A stretch of 64,000 bases of DNA, taken from contig JADJWO010000001.1 of assembly GCA_016716325.1 (NCBI GenBank), forward strand, positions 1,550,001-1,614,000, given 5' to 3'. Made by a program: the position numbers and the translations under genes. Under the pieces are notes generated by a model that was given only the letters and a program-made list of their open reading frames with translations, was not told where the DNA came from and made no database searches. Below are positions 1-8,267 of the stretch, in pieces (the stretch's first letter is position 1; each line of letters opens with the position of its first letter). The DNA is from Nitrosomonadales bacterium (GTDB lineage Bacteria; Pseudomonadota; Gammaproteobacteria; Burkholderiales; Gallionellaceae).

Positions 1-475
1 TGTCTCCGGCGCGAATCACTACGCCCCCCAGCAATTCTTTGTTGACTTTACAGGTCAGTTTGATTTCCCGGCCCATGCGCTTCTTCAGCGAATTGACTAT
101 CTTGTCTTGTTGCGCCACAGACAATTCAAACGCCGAGTCCACCACCACATCCATGCTTTTCTCAGCTTCGAATTTGAGCGCTTCGAATGCTGCGGCAATC
201 TCGGGTAAGACCTGCAAACGCTGGTTATCCGCCAGAACCCGGACGAAATTCAATTGCTGTGGCTCAAGTTTGCCGCCCAGCAGATCGGCCATCAAGAGGC
301 CCTTCTTATCCTTTGGTACTCGCGGGCTACTTATCACGGTGCGAATCTCTGGATAATTTACTGCTTCTGCAAGTGACCTTAGCATTTCCGACCAACCTTT
401 AAGGTCGGATAGCTTTTGCGCCTCTTCGAATGCGGCTTGAGCATAGGGCCGCGCTGTGGTTATGGCTTCAGACAT
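1..475 (-). CDS. atpH: ATP synthase F1 delta subunit, 3' end cut by window edge
   Basis: Translating the minus strand from the ATG at 475 gives an open frame of 158 residues that runs off the left edge without a stop. It begins MSEAITTARPYAQAAFEEAQ, the usual delta (OSCP) N-terminus, and ends in a segment with LLGGVVIRAGD, which in the family lies about 20 residues before the C-terminus. The protein links the F1 head to the b-subunit stalk at the cytoplasmic face of the membrane. It follows atpF by 5 bases in the operon order atpI-B-E-F-H. Only the extreme C-terminus is missing; identity is secure. Confidence 0.93.
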   Translation of the reverse strand, partial: MSEAITTARPYAQAAFEEAQKLSDLKGWSEMLRSLAEAVNYPEIRTVISSPRVPKDKKGLLMADLLGGKLEPQQLNFVRVLADNQRLQVLPEIAAAFEALKFEAEKSMDVVVDSAFELSVAQQDKIVNSLKKRMGREIKLTCKVNKELLGGVVIRAGD

Positions 476-480
476 GGCAA

Positions 481-951
481 TCAGAGTTCCGCGGCAAGTT
501 TATCGAGCAGATCATTGTGCGCTTTGGCATCAATCTCACGTCCAAGAATCTTTCCGGCGCCAGCCAGCGCAATCGCAGAAACCTGCATGCGTAATTGCTC
601 CTTGGCGCGGAATACTTCCTGTTCGATCTCAGCCTTGGCACCAGTAATAATGCGCTCGCCTTCGATCTTGGCCTGTTCCTTGGCTGCCTCAACGATTTCG
701 CTGGCGCGTTTTTCACTGCCAGCAATGATTTCTCCGGCCTTTTCCTTGGCTTCCCGCAGAATCTCTGCGGATCGCTTGGCTGCCAGTTCGAGATCATGTT
801 TTGCACGTTCTGCTTCAGCCAGTCCATCTGCAATCAATTTGCGCCGCTCTTCCAGCGCTGCCATGATGGGTGTCCAGACAAACTTCATGCAGAACCACAC
901 GAACAGTGCGAACATGATGGTCTGGGCGAGAAGAGTTGCATTGATATTCAT
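481..951 (-). CDS. atpF: ATP synthase F0 subunit b
   Basis: A 156-residue protein, the normal length for a proteobacterial b subunit. Residues about 5-25 form one membrane segment (ATLLAQTIMFALFVWF), followed by a long charged helix rich in Ala, Glu and Lys, as expected for the dimeric right-handed coiled-coil peripheral stalk. It holds the F1 head stationary against c-ring rotation by binding the delta subunit. It lies 53 bases after atpE and 5 bases before atpH, so it is surely co-transcribed with them. Confidence 0.96.
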   Translation of the reverse strand: MNINATLLAQTIMFALFVWFCMKFVWTPIMAALEERRKLIADGLAEAERAKHDLELAAKRSAEILREAKEKAGEIIAGSEKRASEIVEAAKEQAKIEGERIITGAKAEIEQEVFRAKEQLRMQVSAIALAGAGKILGREIDAKAHNDLLDKLAAEL

Positions 952-1004
952 GCAAGCTTCCTTTCTTGAATTATGCGTTGTCTCTTACAGTAGAGAGTAA
1001 CTTA

Positions 1005-1247
1005 TTACGCCACCGCAAACAGAACGTACATCGCGATACCAACAGCAATCATTGGAACCGCATCAACCAGACCCATCACCACGAAGAACTGGGTGCGCAG
1101 CATCGGAATCAACTCCGGCTGACGGGCAGCACCTTCCAGAAAACGACCACCCAGAATACCAATACCAACGGCTGCGCCAAGCGCACCCAGACCCATCATC
1201 AGCGCCCCGGCAACGTACAGCAGTGCACTAGCAGTTGTCATTTCCAT
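1005..1247 (-). CDS. atpE: ATP synthase F0 subunit c (proteolipid)
   Basis: An 80-residue two-helix hairpin protein. Helix 1 is Gly/Ala-rich, the polar loop carries ARQPEL around residues 41-46, and helix 2 holds the ion-binding carboxylate Asp62 in GLVDAVPM. The pattern matches proton-coupled c subunits of E. coli type; I see none of the residues typical of a sodium site. A good ribosome site (GGAG, eight bases before the ATG) supports the start at 1247, and an in-frame ATG two codons later is less well placed. The ring of these subunits is the rotor of the F0 motor. Confidence 0.96.
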   Translation of the reverse strand: MEMTTASALLYVAGALMMGLGALGAAVGIGILGGRFLEGAARQPELIPMLRTQFFVVMGLVDAVPMIAVGIAMYVLFAVA

Positions 1248-1297
1248 TTTCTATTTCTCCTGTTGATAAAAGTTAAAGTTGTGAAAACTCGCGAATC

Positions 1298-2161
1298 TTA
1301 ATGATGTTCCTGATGCGCCATATCCAGATAAACGACTGTCAACGTCATGAAAATGAACGCCTGCAAGGTCACGATCAGGATGTGGAATATCGCCCAGCCC
1401 AGCGATAACAGAATCTGCGATCCGTATAGTGTTGCATTGCCGACCGAGAAACCGGCCCATGCACCACCCATCAATGCGATCAGGATAAAGATCATTTCCC
1501 CGGCATACATGTTGCCGAACAGACGCAAGGCGAGAGAAATCGGCTTGGCGATCAAATTGACGCCTTCCAGCAACAAGTTGACCGGCATACCCCACTTGCC
1601 AAACGGCTGCAACGTCAACTCACCCAGAAAGCCGCCGACACCTTTCATTTTGACGCTGTAATAAAGCACCAGCAGAAAGACGCCTATTGCCATTCCGAAA
1701 GTGGCATTGGGATCGGTGGATGGGACAACCTTGAAGAATGGAACGCCCAGTGCGCTCATCAACAATGGAACATAATCGATCGGGATCAGGTCCATCAGAT
1801 TCATTATGAACACCCAGAAGAAGATGGTTAGCGCCAGCGGGCCCACCATTTTATTCTTGCCGGTAAATGAGCCGCGCACACTGCTGTCGACAAATTCGAC
1901 CGACCATTCGCAGAAATTCTGCAGACTTCCCGGTACTCCCGATACGACACTTTTTGCGACACTGCGGAAAGCGAACATGAACAGCGCGCCCAGTAACAGT
2001 GACATGATGAATGTATCAAGATTGAGCGCCCAGAAACCCATGGCTTGAGCTTCTTCCGAACTGTGAGCGACGCCCCAGTTGCCGTCGGGCAATTTACCGT
2101 AAGTCAGATTTTGGAGGTGATGCTTGATGTATTCTGCAGATGTATGCGCTTCGCTAGACAT
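1298..2161 (-). CDS. atpB: ATP synthase F0 subunit a
   Basis: A 287-residue polytopic membrane protein, slightly longer than E. coli subunit a because of a polar N-terminal extension of about 45 residues. The signature helix near residues 208-222 contains ALRLFGNMYAGE, with Arg213 as the essential stator arginine that faces the c-ring carboxylate. It forms the two proton half-channels. The start overlaps the end of atpI by 8 bases, which suggests translational coupling. Confidence 0.96.
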   Translation of the reverse strand: MSSEAHTSAEYIKHHLQNLTYGKLPDGNWGVAHSSEEAQAMGFWALNLDTFIMSLLLGALFMFAFRSVAKSVVSGVPGSLQNFCEWSVEFVDSSVRGSFTGKNKMVGPLALTIFFWVFIMNLMDLIPIDYVPLLMSALGVPFFKVVPSTDPNATFGMAIGVFLLVLYYSVKMKGVGGFLGELTLQPFGKWGMPVNLLLEGVNLIAKPISLALRLFGNMYAGEMIFILIALMGGAWAGFSVGNATLYGSQILLSLGWAIFHILIVTLQAFIFMTLTVVYLDMAHQEHH

Positions 2162-2651
2162 TTTCTTGGTCGCTATCTTCAGTTTTGATATTCATAAACA
2201 ACCGGGCCAGCATCAGCGCCGTTTGACCTGTTATAAAACCGCCCAGTACCGCAAACGGTGAATTCAATGTCGCCATGGCAACCCCTAGCGACGCCACTAC
2301 CACTAAAAAACGCTCGGCAGCGTAGAAATACATTAGCCGTAATTGATGTTGTGCATCATGGGCAGTGTGCTGGTTTACTCGGGACATTCTCCAAGCCAGC
2401 AATGCACTGTTGAGAACCGAAACTCCTCCCCCGCTCAGCACCGCTATCACTGATTGCGGCGTTGCTCCACTGCCATAGGCCATGCTTCCTGCGAATATTG
2501 TGACGAGAATCTGCAGCTTCGTCACTCGCCACGCTCGATTTTTTTCTTGTGCCTCGGCTTGTATGAGCGCCGCGATGATAGCGGCGTTTGTCAGAGGTGT
2601 CAAACATTGCCGCAGTGGATTGCTATGCTGCTTTGTCACCTCATTTGCCAT
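2154..2651 (-). CDS. atpI: ATP synthase subunit I-like protein (AtpI)
   Basis: A 165-residue membrane protein placed first in the atp gene cluster, where atpI is expected. Four hydrophobic stretches can be seen in the C-terminal two thirds, and the N-terminus is a soluble extension of about 45 residues that also has helical character. AtpI proteins are thought to help assemble the c-ring and are non-essential; sequence conservation is low, so the call rests on position plus membrane topology. The longer reading from a TTG at 2657 would overlap parB by four bases; the ATG at 2651, two bases after the parB stop, is preferred. Confidence 0.75.
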   Translation of the reverse strand: MANEVTKQHSNPLRQCLTPLTNAAIIAALIQAEAQEKNRAWRVTKLQILVTIFAGSMAYGSGATPQSVIAVLSGGGVSVLNSALLAWRMSRVNQHTAHDAQHQLRLMYFYAAERFLVVVASLGVAMATLNSPFAVLGGFITGQTALMLARLFMNIKTEDSDQENV

Positions 2652-2653
2652 TC

Positions 2654-3505
2654 TCAAAGTTTCGATAAAAATCCGTCAAGTTGTTCATGGTTGGCATATT
2701 CGATGACAAGCTTGCCGCCGCCTTTGTTATTCGGCTTGATCTCGACGTGAACACCAAGTCGGGCGCTAGTCTCTTCTTGTAACCGTTGCGTATCACGATC
2801 TGTTTTGTGTGTCTTCTTGCCGGGCACCTTGGCGGAGGGGTTTTCGCCTTGCTGCTGTACCAGTTTTTCCGCCTCTCGCACCGAAAGGCCTTCCAGTACT
2901 ATTTTGTTGGCCAATAGTACTTGTTGCACCCCTTCCAGCGACAACAGCGCACGCGCATGCCCCATGTCCAGCTTGTTTTCCATCAGCATTTCCTGCACGG
3001 CCTGGGGTAACTTAAGCAATCTGAGCAGGTTACTGGCCGCACTGCGCGAACGTCCAACCGCTTCGGCTGCAACCTGGTGGGTCATTTTGAACTCATCGAT
3101 CAGCCGCTGGATTCCGATGGCTTCTTCCAGCGGATTCAGGTTCTCGCGCTGAATGTTCTCGATCAGCGCCATTGCCAGCGCCACATTGTCGGCGACGCTG
3201 CGCACCAATACCGGCACGTGGGTCAACCCAGCCAGTTGAGCTGCACGCCAACGTCGTTCACCAGCAATAATCTCATGACTGCCATCGGCAAGTTGACGCA
3301 CCAGGATGGGTTGCATGATTCCCTGCGTTTTGATGGATGCCGCCAGTTCATTCAGAGAAGCTTCATCCATCCGGGATCGCGGCTGGTATTTCCCTGGCTT
3401 CAGCATGGCTACATTCAAGTCGCGCATCACCTCGTCTTTTTCGCTCTTCCCGCTGGACAATAAGGCATCCAGTCCGCGTCCCAATCCCCTGTTTGGTTTA
3501 GTCAT
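2654..3505 (-). CDS. parB: Chromosome partitioning protein ParB (Spo0J family)
   Basis: A 283-residue ParB. After a basic N-terminus (RGLGRGLDALL, the ParA-stimulating end) comes the ParB/Srx CTPase domain with GERRWRAAQ at 82-90 binding CTP phosphates, then a helix-turn-helix near residues 135-165 (VAAEAVGRSRSAASNLLRLL) that reads parS, and a C-terminal dimerisation segment. It clamps and spreads along DNA from parS and works with ParA to segregate the origin region. Two parS sites lie in this window (6894-6909 and 13444-13459). The start overlaps parA by 8 bases. Confidence 0.96.
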   Translation of the reverse strand: MTKPNRGLGRGLDALLSSGKSEKDEVMRDLNVAMLKPGKYQPRSRMDEASLNELAASIKTQGIMQPILVRQLADGSHEIIAGERRWRAAQLAGLTHVPVLVRSVADNVALAMALIENIQRENLNPLEEAIGIQRLIDEFKMTHQVAAEAVGRSRSAASNLLRLLKLPQAVQEMLMENKLDMGHARALLSLEGVQQVLLANKIVLEGLSVREAEKLVQQQGENPSAKVPGKKTHKTDRDTQRLQEETSARLGVHVEIKPNNKGGGKLVIEYANHEQLDGFLSKL

Positions 3506-4301
3506 TTTTTGTTTCCTCTGATATTGCCATGTTATGTTGGGCCGCGTTGTTCAATAATTCCCCGGCCAAAGCCAGATACGCCCGGGTCCCTTTGGATAAT
3601 TTATCGTGGTACAGCGCCGGCACACCATAACTGGGTGCTTCCGCCAAGCGCACATTGCGCGGAATGACGGTTCGATAGACCTTGCTGCCAAAATGCTCTT
3701 GTAATTGTTCCGAGACTTGTTGTGCGAGCGTGTTGCGCGGGTCGAACATGGTACGCAACAATCCCTCGATTTCCAATTCCGGATTCAGGTTGGCCCGTAC
3801 TTTGCGGATGGTATTAACCAAATCGCTCAAGCCTTCCAGTGCGTAGTATTCGCACTGCATCGGTATCATCACCGATCTGGCGGCGCACAGGCCGTTCAGT
3901 GTCAATAAGTTCAATGCCGGCGGACAATCGATCAACACATAATCATATTCGGATTCGATATTCTTCAGCGCGTTACGCAAGCGCATTTCGCGATGAGCAA
4001 TATCTACCAACTCGATTTCCGCTCCCGCCAAATCCCGGTTGGCTGGCAAAGCATCGTATTTCCCGCTCTCTGAATATACCTTGACCTCGACTATGGACTT
4101 GCTCCCCAGCAGCACATCATAAACACTGCCCCGCAAATCCCGCTTGTCGATACCGCTTCCCATGGTCGCATTCCCCTGCGGATCAAGATCGACAAGCAGC
4201 ACGCGTTGTCTGGCTGCCGCAAGGCTGGCCGCAAGATTCACCGTTGTGGTGGTTTTCCCGACCCCCCCCTTCTGGTTGGTAACAGCCAGTATTTTCGTCA
4301 T
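3498..4301 (-). CDS. parA: Chromosome partitioning ATPase ParA (Soj family)
   Basis: A 267-residue ParA/MinD-family ATPase that binds nucleoid DNA and moves ParB-parS complexes. The deviant Walker A motif KGGVGKTTT is at residues 11-19 with the signature Lys at its start. Later motifs include VDLDPQGNAT (A') and YVLIDCPPAL (Walker B). The start is placed at ATG 4301, which overlaps the rsmG stop as ATGA and has a GGAG ribosome site upstream; a longer reading from 4322 only adds seven residues inside rsmG. It lacks the N-terminal DNA-binding extension of plasmid type Ia ParA, as expected for a chromosomal copy. Confidence 0.96.
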   Translation of the reverse strand: MTKILAVTNQKGGVGKTTTTVNLAASLAAARQRVLLVDLDPQGNATMGSGIDKRDLRGSVYDVLLGSKSIVEVKVYSESGKYDALPANRDLAGAEIELVDIAHREMRLRNALKNIESEYDYVLIDCPPALNLLTLNGLCAARSVMIPMQCEYYALEGLSDLVNTIRKVRANLNPELEIEGLLRTMFDPRNTLAQQVSEQLQEHFGSKVYRTVIPRNVRLAEAPSYGVPALYHDKLSKGTRAYLALAGELLNNAAQHNMAISEETKND

Positions 4302-4933
4302 CCTGCTCTTCTCCCCTTGCATGTTGCAATTACCAGATTACGCGTAGCTTCCAGTCCGGGAACCTTTAATGGGATGGTGCGTTCGACCATGCAATCGTCC
4401 GGCACACCCGCCAATTCCCGTTCAACCAAACCTTTCATTGCAGCCCAATGACCATGTGGGGCAATAAGGTGTCTCGTGATTCGCAAGAAATCACCCAATT
4501 CAGTAAATGCTCGCGAGATAATTCCATCGAATCTGTCCTGTGCCTGGAACGTTTCCACCCGATCACAATAAACCGCTGCGTTTTTCAATTCCAACTCGAT
4601 AATTGTCTGCTGCACAAAACTGGTTTTTTTACTGCTACTGTCCAGCAAAGTGAACTGCCAATCGGGCTTGGCGACTGCCAGCACCAGCCCCGGAAAGCCG
4701 GCTCCACAACCAACATCCAGCCATCGTCTTGGCCATAAATGCGGCACTACCGCAAGGCTATCCAGCAAGTGATTGCTCACCATTTGCCGGGGGTCGCGGA
4801 TTGCCGTCAGGTTATAAACCTTGTTCCATTTCTGCAGCAATGCAAGATATTCCAGCAACTTATCCTGCATATCTGCGCTCAGGGGAATCCCCAGTCTTTC
4901 AATTCCTTCCTGCAATTCTTTGTTGTTAGTCAC
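4298..4933 (-). CDS. rsmG: 16S rRNA m7G527 methyltransferase RsmG (GidB)
   Basis: A 211-residue class I SAM-dependent methyltransferase. The SAM loop reads LDVGCGAGFPGLVLA at residues 72-86, and the N-terminal region contains WNKVYNLTAIRDP (36-48), typical of GidB. It methylates N7 of G527 in 16S rRNA; loss gives low-level streptomycin resistance in other bacteria. It overlaps mnmG by four bases upstream and parA by four bases downstream, so the mnmG-rsmG-parA-parB set is one transcription unit. Confidence 0.96.
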   Translation of the reverse strand: MTNNKELQEGIERLGIPLSADMQDKLLEYLALLQKWNKVYNLTAIRDPRQMVSNHLLDSLAVVPHLWPRRWLDVGCGAGFPGLVLAVAKPDWQFTLLDSSSKKTSFVQQTIIELELKNAAVYCDRVETFQAQDRFDGIISRAFTELGDFLRITRHLIAPHGHWAAMKGLVERELAGVPDDCMVERTIPLKVPGLEATRNLVIATCKGRRAG

Positions 4934-6831
4934 GCGCGCTTCTTGCCCGGCCGGTTATCATGAAAGCCCCGCTTTAGATGCACCAGCAAAAGGGAAATTG
5001 CCGCCGGGGTGATGCCGGAAATGCGCGCTGCCTGCCCAACCGTTTCGGGCTTGTGCTGATTAAGTTTTTGCTGCGCCTCAATGGATAGTCCGCGCACCTC
5101 TTGGTAATCAAAATTGTCCGGCAAAGCCAACATTTCATATTGTTCGTTGCGCTCAATTTCATCGCGCTGCCGTTCAATATATCCATGATATTTTGCCTGT
5201 ATTTCCACTTGCTCCGAGACCATTCCGTCGGCAATTTCAATACCGGCGCCGGGCAGGGTCAACAGGCTGGCATAACTGACATTCGGGCGTCGCAACAACT
5301 CATAAAGAGCATATTCGCGTTCAATGGGCTTGCCTAGCACTCTAATTGCATCTTCTGCGGGCAAATTGCGTGGATTCACCCATATGCTCCGCAACCGCTC
5401 CTGCTCGCGGGCAATGGATTCTCGCTTCCGCTCGAAGGCCTGCCACCTCTCATCATCTACGATTCCCAACCTGCGCCCAATCTCGGTCAATCTTAAATCC
5501 GCATTATCCTCGCGCAGTTGTAAGCGATATTCCGCACGACTGGTGAACATGCGGTAAGGCTCCGATGCGCCGGATGTTATCAGGTCATCCACCATCACCC
5601 CCAAATATGCCTCGTCACGTCGCGGATACCACGCTTCTTGATCGCGCGCCTGTAATGATGCATTGATTCCCGCCAACAAGCCTTGCGCGGCGGCCTCTTC
5701 GTACCCGGTAGTTCCATTGATTTGCCCGGCAAAGAACAGGCCTTCGATTGCCTTTGTTTCCAGCGAGTTTTTTAACCCGCGCGGGTCGAAGTAGTCATAT
5801 TCGATTGCATATCCTGGACGCAGGATATGCGCGCTTTCCAACCCCTTGATGGAGCGCACCAAATCAAGCTGGATATCGAATGGCAGACTGGTGGAGATGC
5901 CATTTGGATAGACCTCGTGCGTAGTCAATCCTTCTGGCTCAAGGAATATCTGATGCGAGGACTTGCTGGCAAAGCGAGTGACCTTGTCTTCGATAGACGG
6001 GCAATATCGCGGTCCAACCCCCTCAATTACGCCGGTAAACAATGGCGAACGATCCAACCCGCCACGAATGATGTCATGAGTATATGAATTGGTTTCGGTG
6101 ATCCAGCATGGCAATTGCCTTGGATGCTGAGCGGCATCGCCCATAAAGGAAAATACAGGTACAGGCCTGTCTCCCTGTTGCTCCTGCATAACTGAATAAT
6201 CGATGGTTCGGCCATCAATGCGTGGCGGCGTGCCCGTTTTTAGTCTCCCCACCGGGAGCTTCATTTCGCGCAAACGATGAGCCAGGCTGATGGATGCCGG
6301 ATCGCCGGCGCGTCCCGCCTGATAACTTGCCTGTCCAATATGGATTAATCCAGACAAAAATGTACCGGTTGTCAGCACCACGGTTTTAGCGTTAAAGCGC
6401 AACCCAAGTTGGGTTCTAACGCCACACACCCGCGCTTGCTCAATCAGCAGGTCATCTGCTGCCTGCTGAAACAGCCAGAGATTGGGCTGATTTTCCAAAC
6501 GGGATCGTATCGCCTGTTTGTAAAGCAGGCGGTCAGCCTGTGCGCGGGTGGCGCGCACGGCGGGGCCCTTGCTTGAGTTCAGGACACGAAATTGTATGCC
6601 GCTTTCGTCGGTTGCTGCGGCCATTGCGCCCCCAAGCGCATCAATCTCTTTGACCAAATGCCCCTTGCCTATACCCCCAATGGATGGATTGCACGACATT
6701 TGTCCCAGCGTTTCGATGTTATGACTAAGCAGCAATGTCTTGCCACCAGCGCGCGCGCTGGCCAAAGCGGCTTCAGTGCCAGCGTGTCCTCCGCCCACCA
6801 CCACCACATCGAATACATCTGGAAATTTCAT
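4930..6831 (-). CDS. mnmG: tRNA uridine-5-carboxymethylaminomethyl modification enzyme MnmG (GidA)
   Basis: A 633-residue FAD-dependent protein that, with MnmE, makes cmnm5U34 in tRNAs reading split codon boxes. The N-terminal dinucleotide fold VVGGGHAGTEAA is at about 11-22. The MnmG signatures CNPSIGGIGKGHLVKEIDALGG and GTPPRIDGRT-like segments follow, in two short blocks. The C-terminal helical domain ends near a basic tail. The chosen start ATG 6831 gives the family-typical N-terminus MKFPDVFDVV; an upstream ATG at 6870 would add 13 residues of unconserved sequence. A parS site lies between this gene and mnmE. Confidence 0.95.
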   Translation of the reverse strand: MKFPDVFDVVVVGGGHAGTEAALASARAGGKTLLLSHNIETLGQMSCNPSIGGIGKGHLVKEIDALGGAMAAATDESGIQFRVLNSSKGPAVRATRAQADRLLYKQAIRSRLENQPNLWLFQQAADDLLIEQARVCGVRTQLGLRFNAKTVVLTTGTFLSGLIHIGQASYQAGRAGDPASISLAHRLREMKLPVGRLKTGTPPRIDGRTIDYSVMQEQQGDRPVPVFSFMGDAAQHPRQLPCWITETNSYTHDIIRGGLDRSPLFTGVIEGVGPRYCPSIEDKVTRFASKSSHQIFLEPEGLTTHEVYPNGISTSLPFDIQLDLVRSIKGLESAHILRPGYAIEYDYFDPRGLKNSLETKAIEGLFFAGQINGTTGYEEAAAQGLLAGINASLQARDQEAWYPRRDEAYLGVMVDDLITSGASEPYRMFTSRAEYRLQLREDNADLRLTEIGRRLGIVDDERWQAFERKRESIAREQERLRSIWVNPRNLPAEDAIRVLGKPIEREYALYELLRRPNVSYASLLTLPGAGIEIADGMVSEQVEIQAKYHGYIERQRDEIERNEQYEMLALPDNFDYQEVRGLSIEAQQKLNQHKPETVGQAARISGITPAAISLLLVHLKRGFHDNRPGKKRA

Positions 6832-6893
6832 GTTATCGCTGTTCCGGAAAGGACGCGCATCATACATCACAGCCCCAAGAACCCCAAACGGGT

Positions 6894-6909
6894 TGTTTCA
6901 CGTGAAACA
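6894..6909. promoter_or_regulatory. parS centromere site (perfect consensus)
   Basis: The 16-base palindrome TGTTTCACGTGAAACA matches the bacterial parS consensus at every position. It sits in the mnmE-mnmG intergenic gap, about 4 kb from parB and 5 kb from oriC. ParB loads here as a CTP-dependent clamp. Confidence 0.95.
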
Positions 6910-6917
6910 CATCCAGC

Positions 6918-8267
6918 TTATTTTCCGACGCAAAATCTACTGAAAATCTCCCCAAGCAAATCGTCAGGGGTGTATTCGCCCGTAATTTCATTCAGCGCCC
7001 GCTGAGCCAGACGCAATTCTTCCGCAAACAACTCTGCGCTGGCAATTACGGATTGAGCTTGCCTCAAATGGATTTGCGCCAGCAACAGGGCTTGAAGGTG
7101 CCGGGTTCTCGCCATGAATACACCGCTTTCCAGATCGCTCCACCCTATTGCCTTTAATAGGCTGCCGCGCAACTCCTCCAACCCTTCACCGGTTTTGGCT
7201 GAAACGCATATTGATGGTGGTTTGCCACTTTCCAGGTGTTGCGCTGTTTCTTTATTTAACAAATCCGCCTTGTTGAATACAAGCATCCGCGGAATATCGG
7301 CAGGCAGGCAATCCAGAATGGACTTGTCGTATTCTGACACGCCTTGGCTTGCATCCAGCAACATTAGTATTAGGTCCGCTTTCCGCAAAGTCTGGTGAGT
7401 GCGCTCAATTCCCATGCTCTCCACCACATCCCGGGATTCGCGCAATCCGGCTGTGTCCATAATATGTAAAGGAACCCCATGAATCTGTATTGCCTGGCGG
7501 ATGACATCGCGGGTAGTGCCCGGCACATCACTGACCAAAGCCACATCTTCTCCGGCTAGTCGGTTTAGCAGACTGGATTTTCCAACATTGGGTTGTCCTG
7601 CAATAACTATATATGCGCCTTCGCGTAGCAAGCTACCCTGTCTTGCTGTTTCCAGCGTATGTTGAAGCTTGGCCTGGAGGTGATCCAGCTGTGCATTTCG
7701 CTGCTCAATATCAATAGAGTCTATTTCTTCCTCTGGAAAATCCAACATGGCTTCAACCAGCATGCGTAGATGAATCAACTCATCCACCAAGCCGTGAATG
7801 ACCGCAGAAAATTCTCCGCGCAATGAGCGCGCGGCACTGCGTACCGCCTCGCTGGTATTGGCATTTATCAAGTCGGCGACGCTTTCGGCTTGTGCCAGAT
7901 CAAGCTTGCCGTTTAGAAAGGCGCGGCGGGTAAATTCTCCTGGCTGCGCCAGGCGCGCACCCAATGCCAAACAACGCTGTATTAACAGTTGTAATACGGC
8001 GGGTCCTCCATGCCCCTGCAGCTCAAGAACGTCTTCTCCGGTATATGAATGGGGGGCTGAAAAATATAAGGCGATACCCTGATCCAGGATATCGCCATTT
8101 CCATCAATAAAATTACTGTATGTGGCTTGGCGTACCGCGGGCAGCTTGCCCAAAATTCCACATGACAGCGCTTTGAGGTCACAACCAGATATTCTTACTA
8201 TCCCCACTCCGCCCCGCCCTTGCGCCGTGGCGATGGCAGCAATAATGTCAGCGTTTCGTGGTAGCAC
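6918..8267 (-). CDS. mnmE: tRNA modification GTPase MnmE (TrmE)
   Basis: A 449-residue protein with an N-terminal formyl-THF-binding domain, a helical domain and an inserted Ras-like G domain. G1 is GQPNVGKSSLLNRL, G3 is DTAGLR, G4 is NKAD. The protein ends in FCVGK, carrying the essential C-terminal Cys-x-Gly-Lys of MnmE. The start is a GTG at 8267, inside the last codons of yidC, with an AAGGA ribosome site eight bases upstream; it yields MLPRNADIIAAIATAQGRGG as N-terminus, in line with relatives. The next upstream ATG (8336) would add 23 unconserved residues wholly inside yidC. It works in a complex with MnmG, encoded next. Confidence 0.94.
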   Translation of the reverse strand: MLPRNADIIAAIATAQGRGGVGIVRISGCDLKALSCGILGKLPAVRQATYSNFIDGNGDILDQGIALYFSAPHSYTGEDVLELQGHGGPAVLQLLIQRCLALGARLAQPGEFTRRAFLNGKLDLAQAESVADLINANTSEAVRSAARSLRGEFSAVIHGLVDELIHLRMLVEAMLDFPEEEIDSIDIEQRNAQLDHLQAKLQHTLETARQGSLLREGAYIVIAGQPNVGKSSLLNRLAGEDVALVSDVPGTTRDVIRQAIQIHGVPLHIMDTAGLRESRDVVESMGIERTHQTLRKADLILMLLDASQGVSEYDKSILDCLPADIPRMLVFNKADLLNKETAQHLESGKPPSICVSAKTGEGLEELRGSLLKAIGWSDLESGVFMARTRHLQALLLAQIHLRQAQSVIASAELFAEELRLAQRALNEITGEYTPDDLLGEIFSRFCVGK

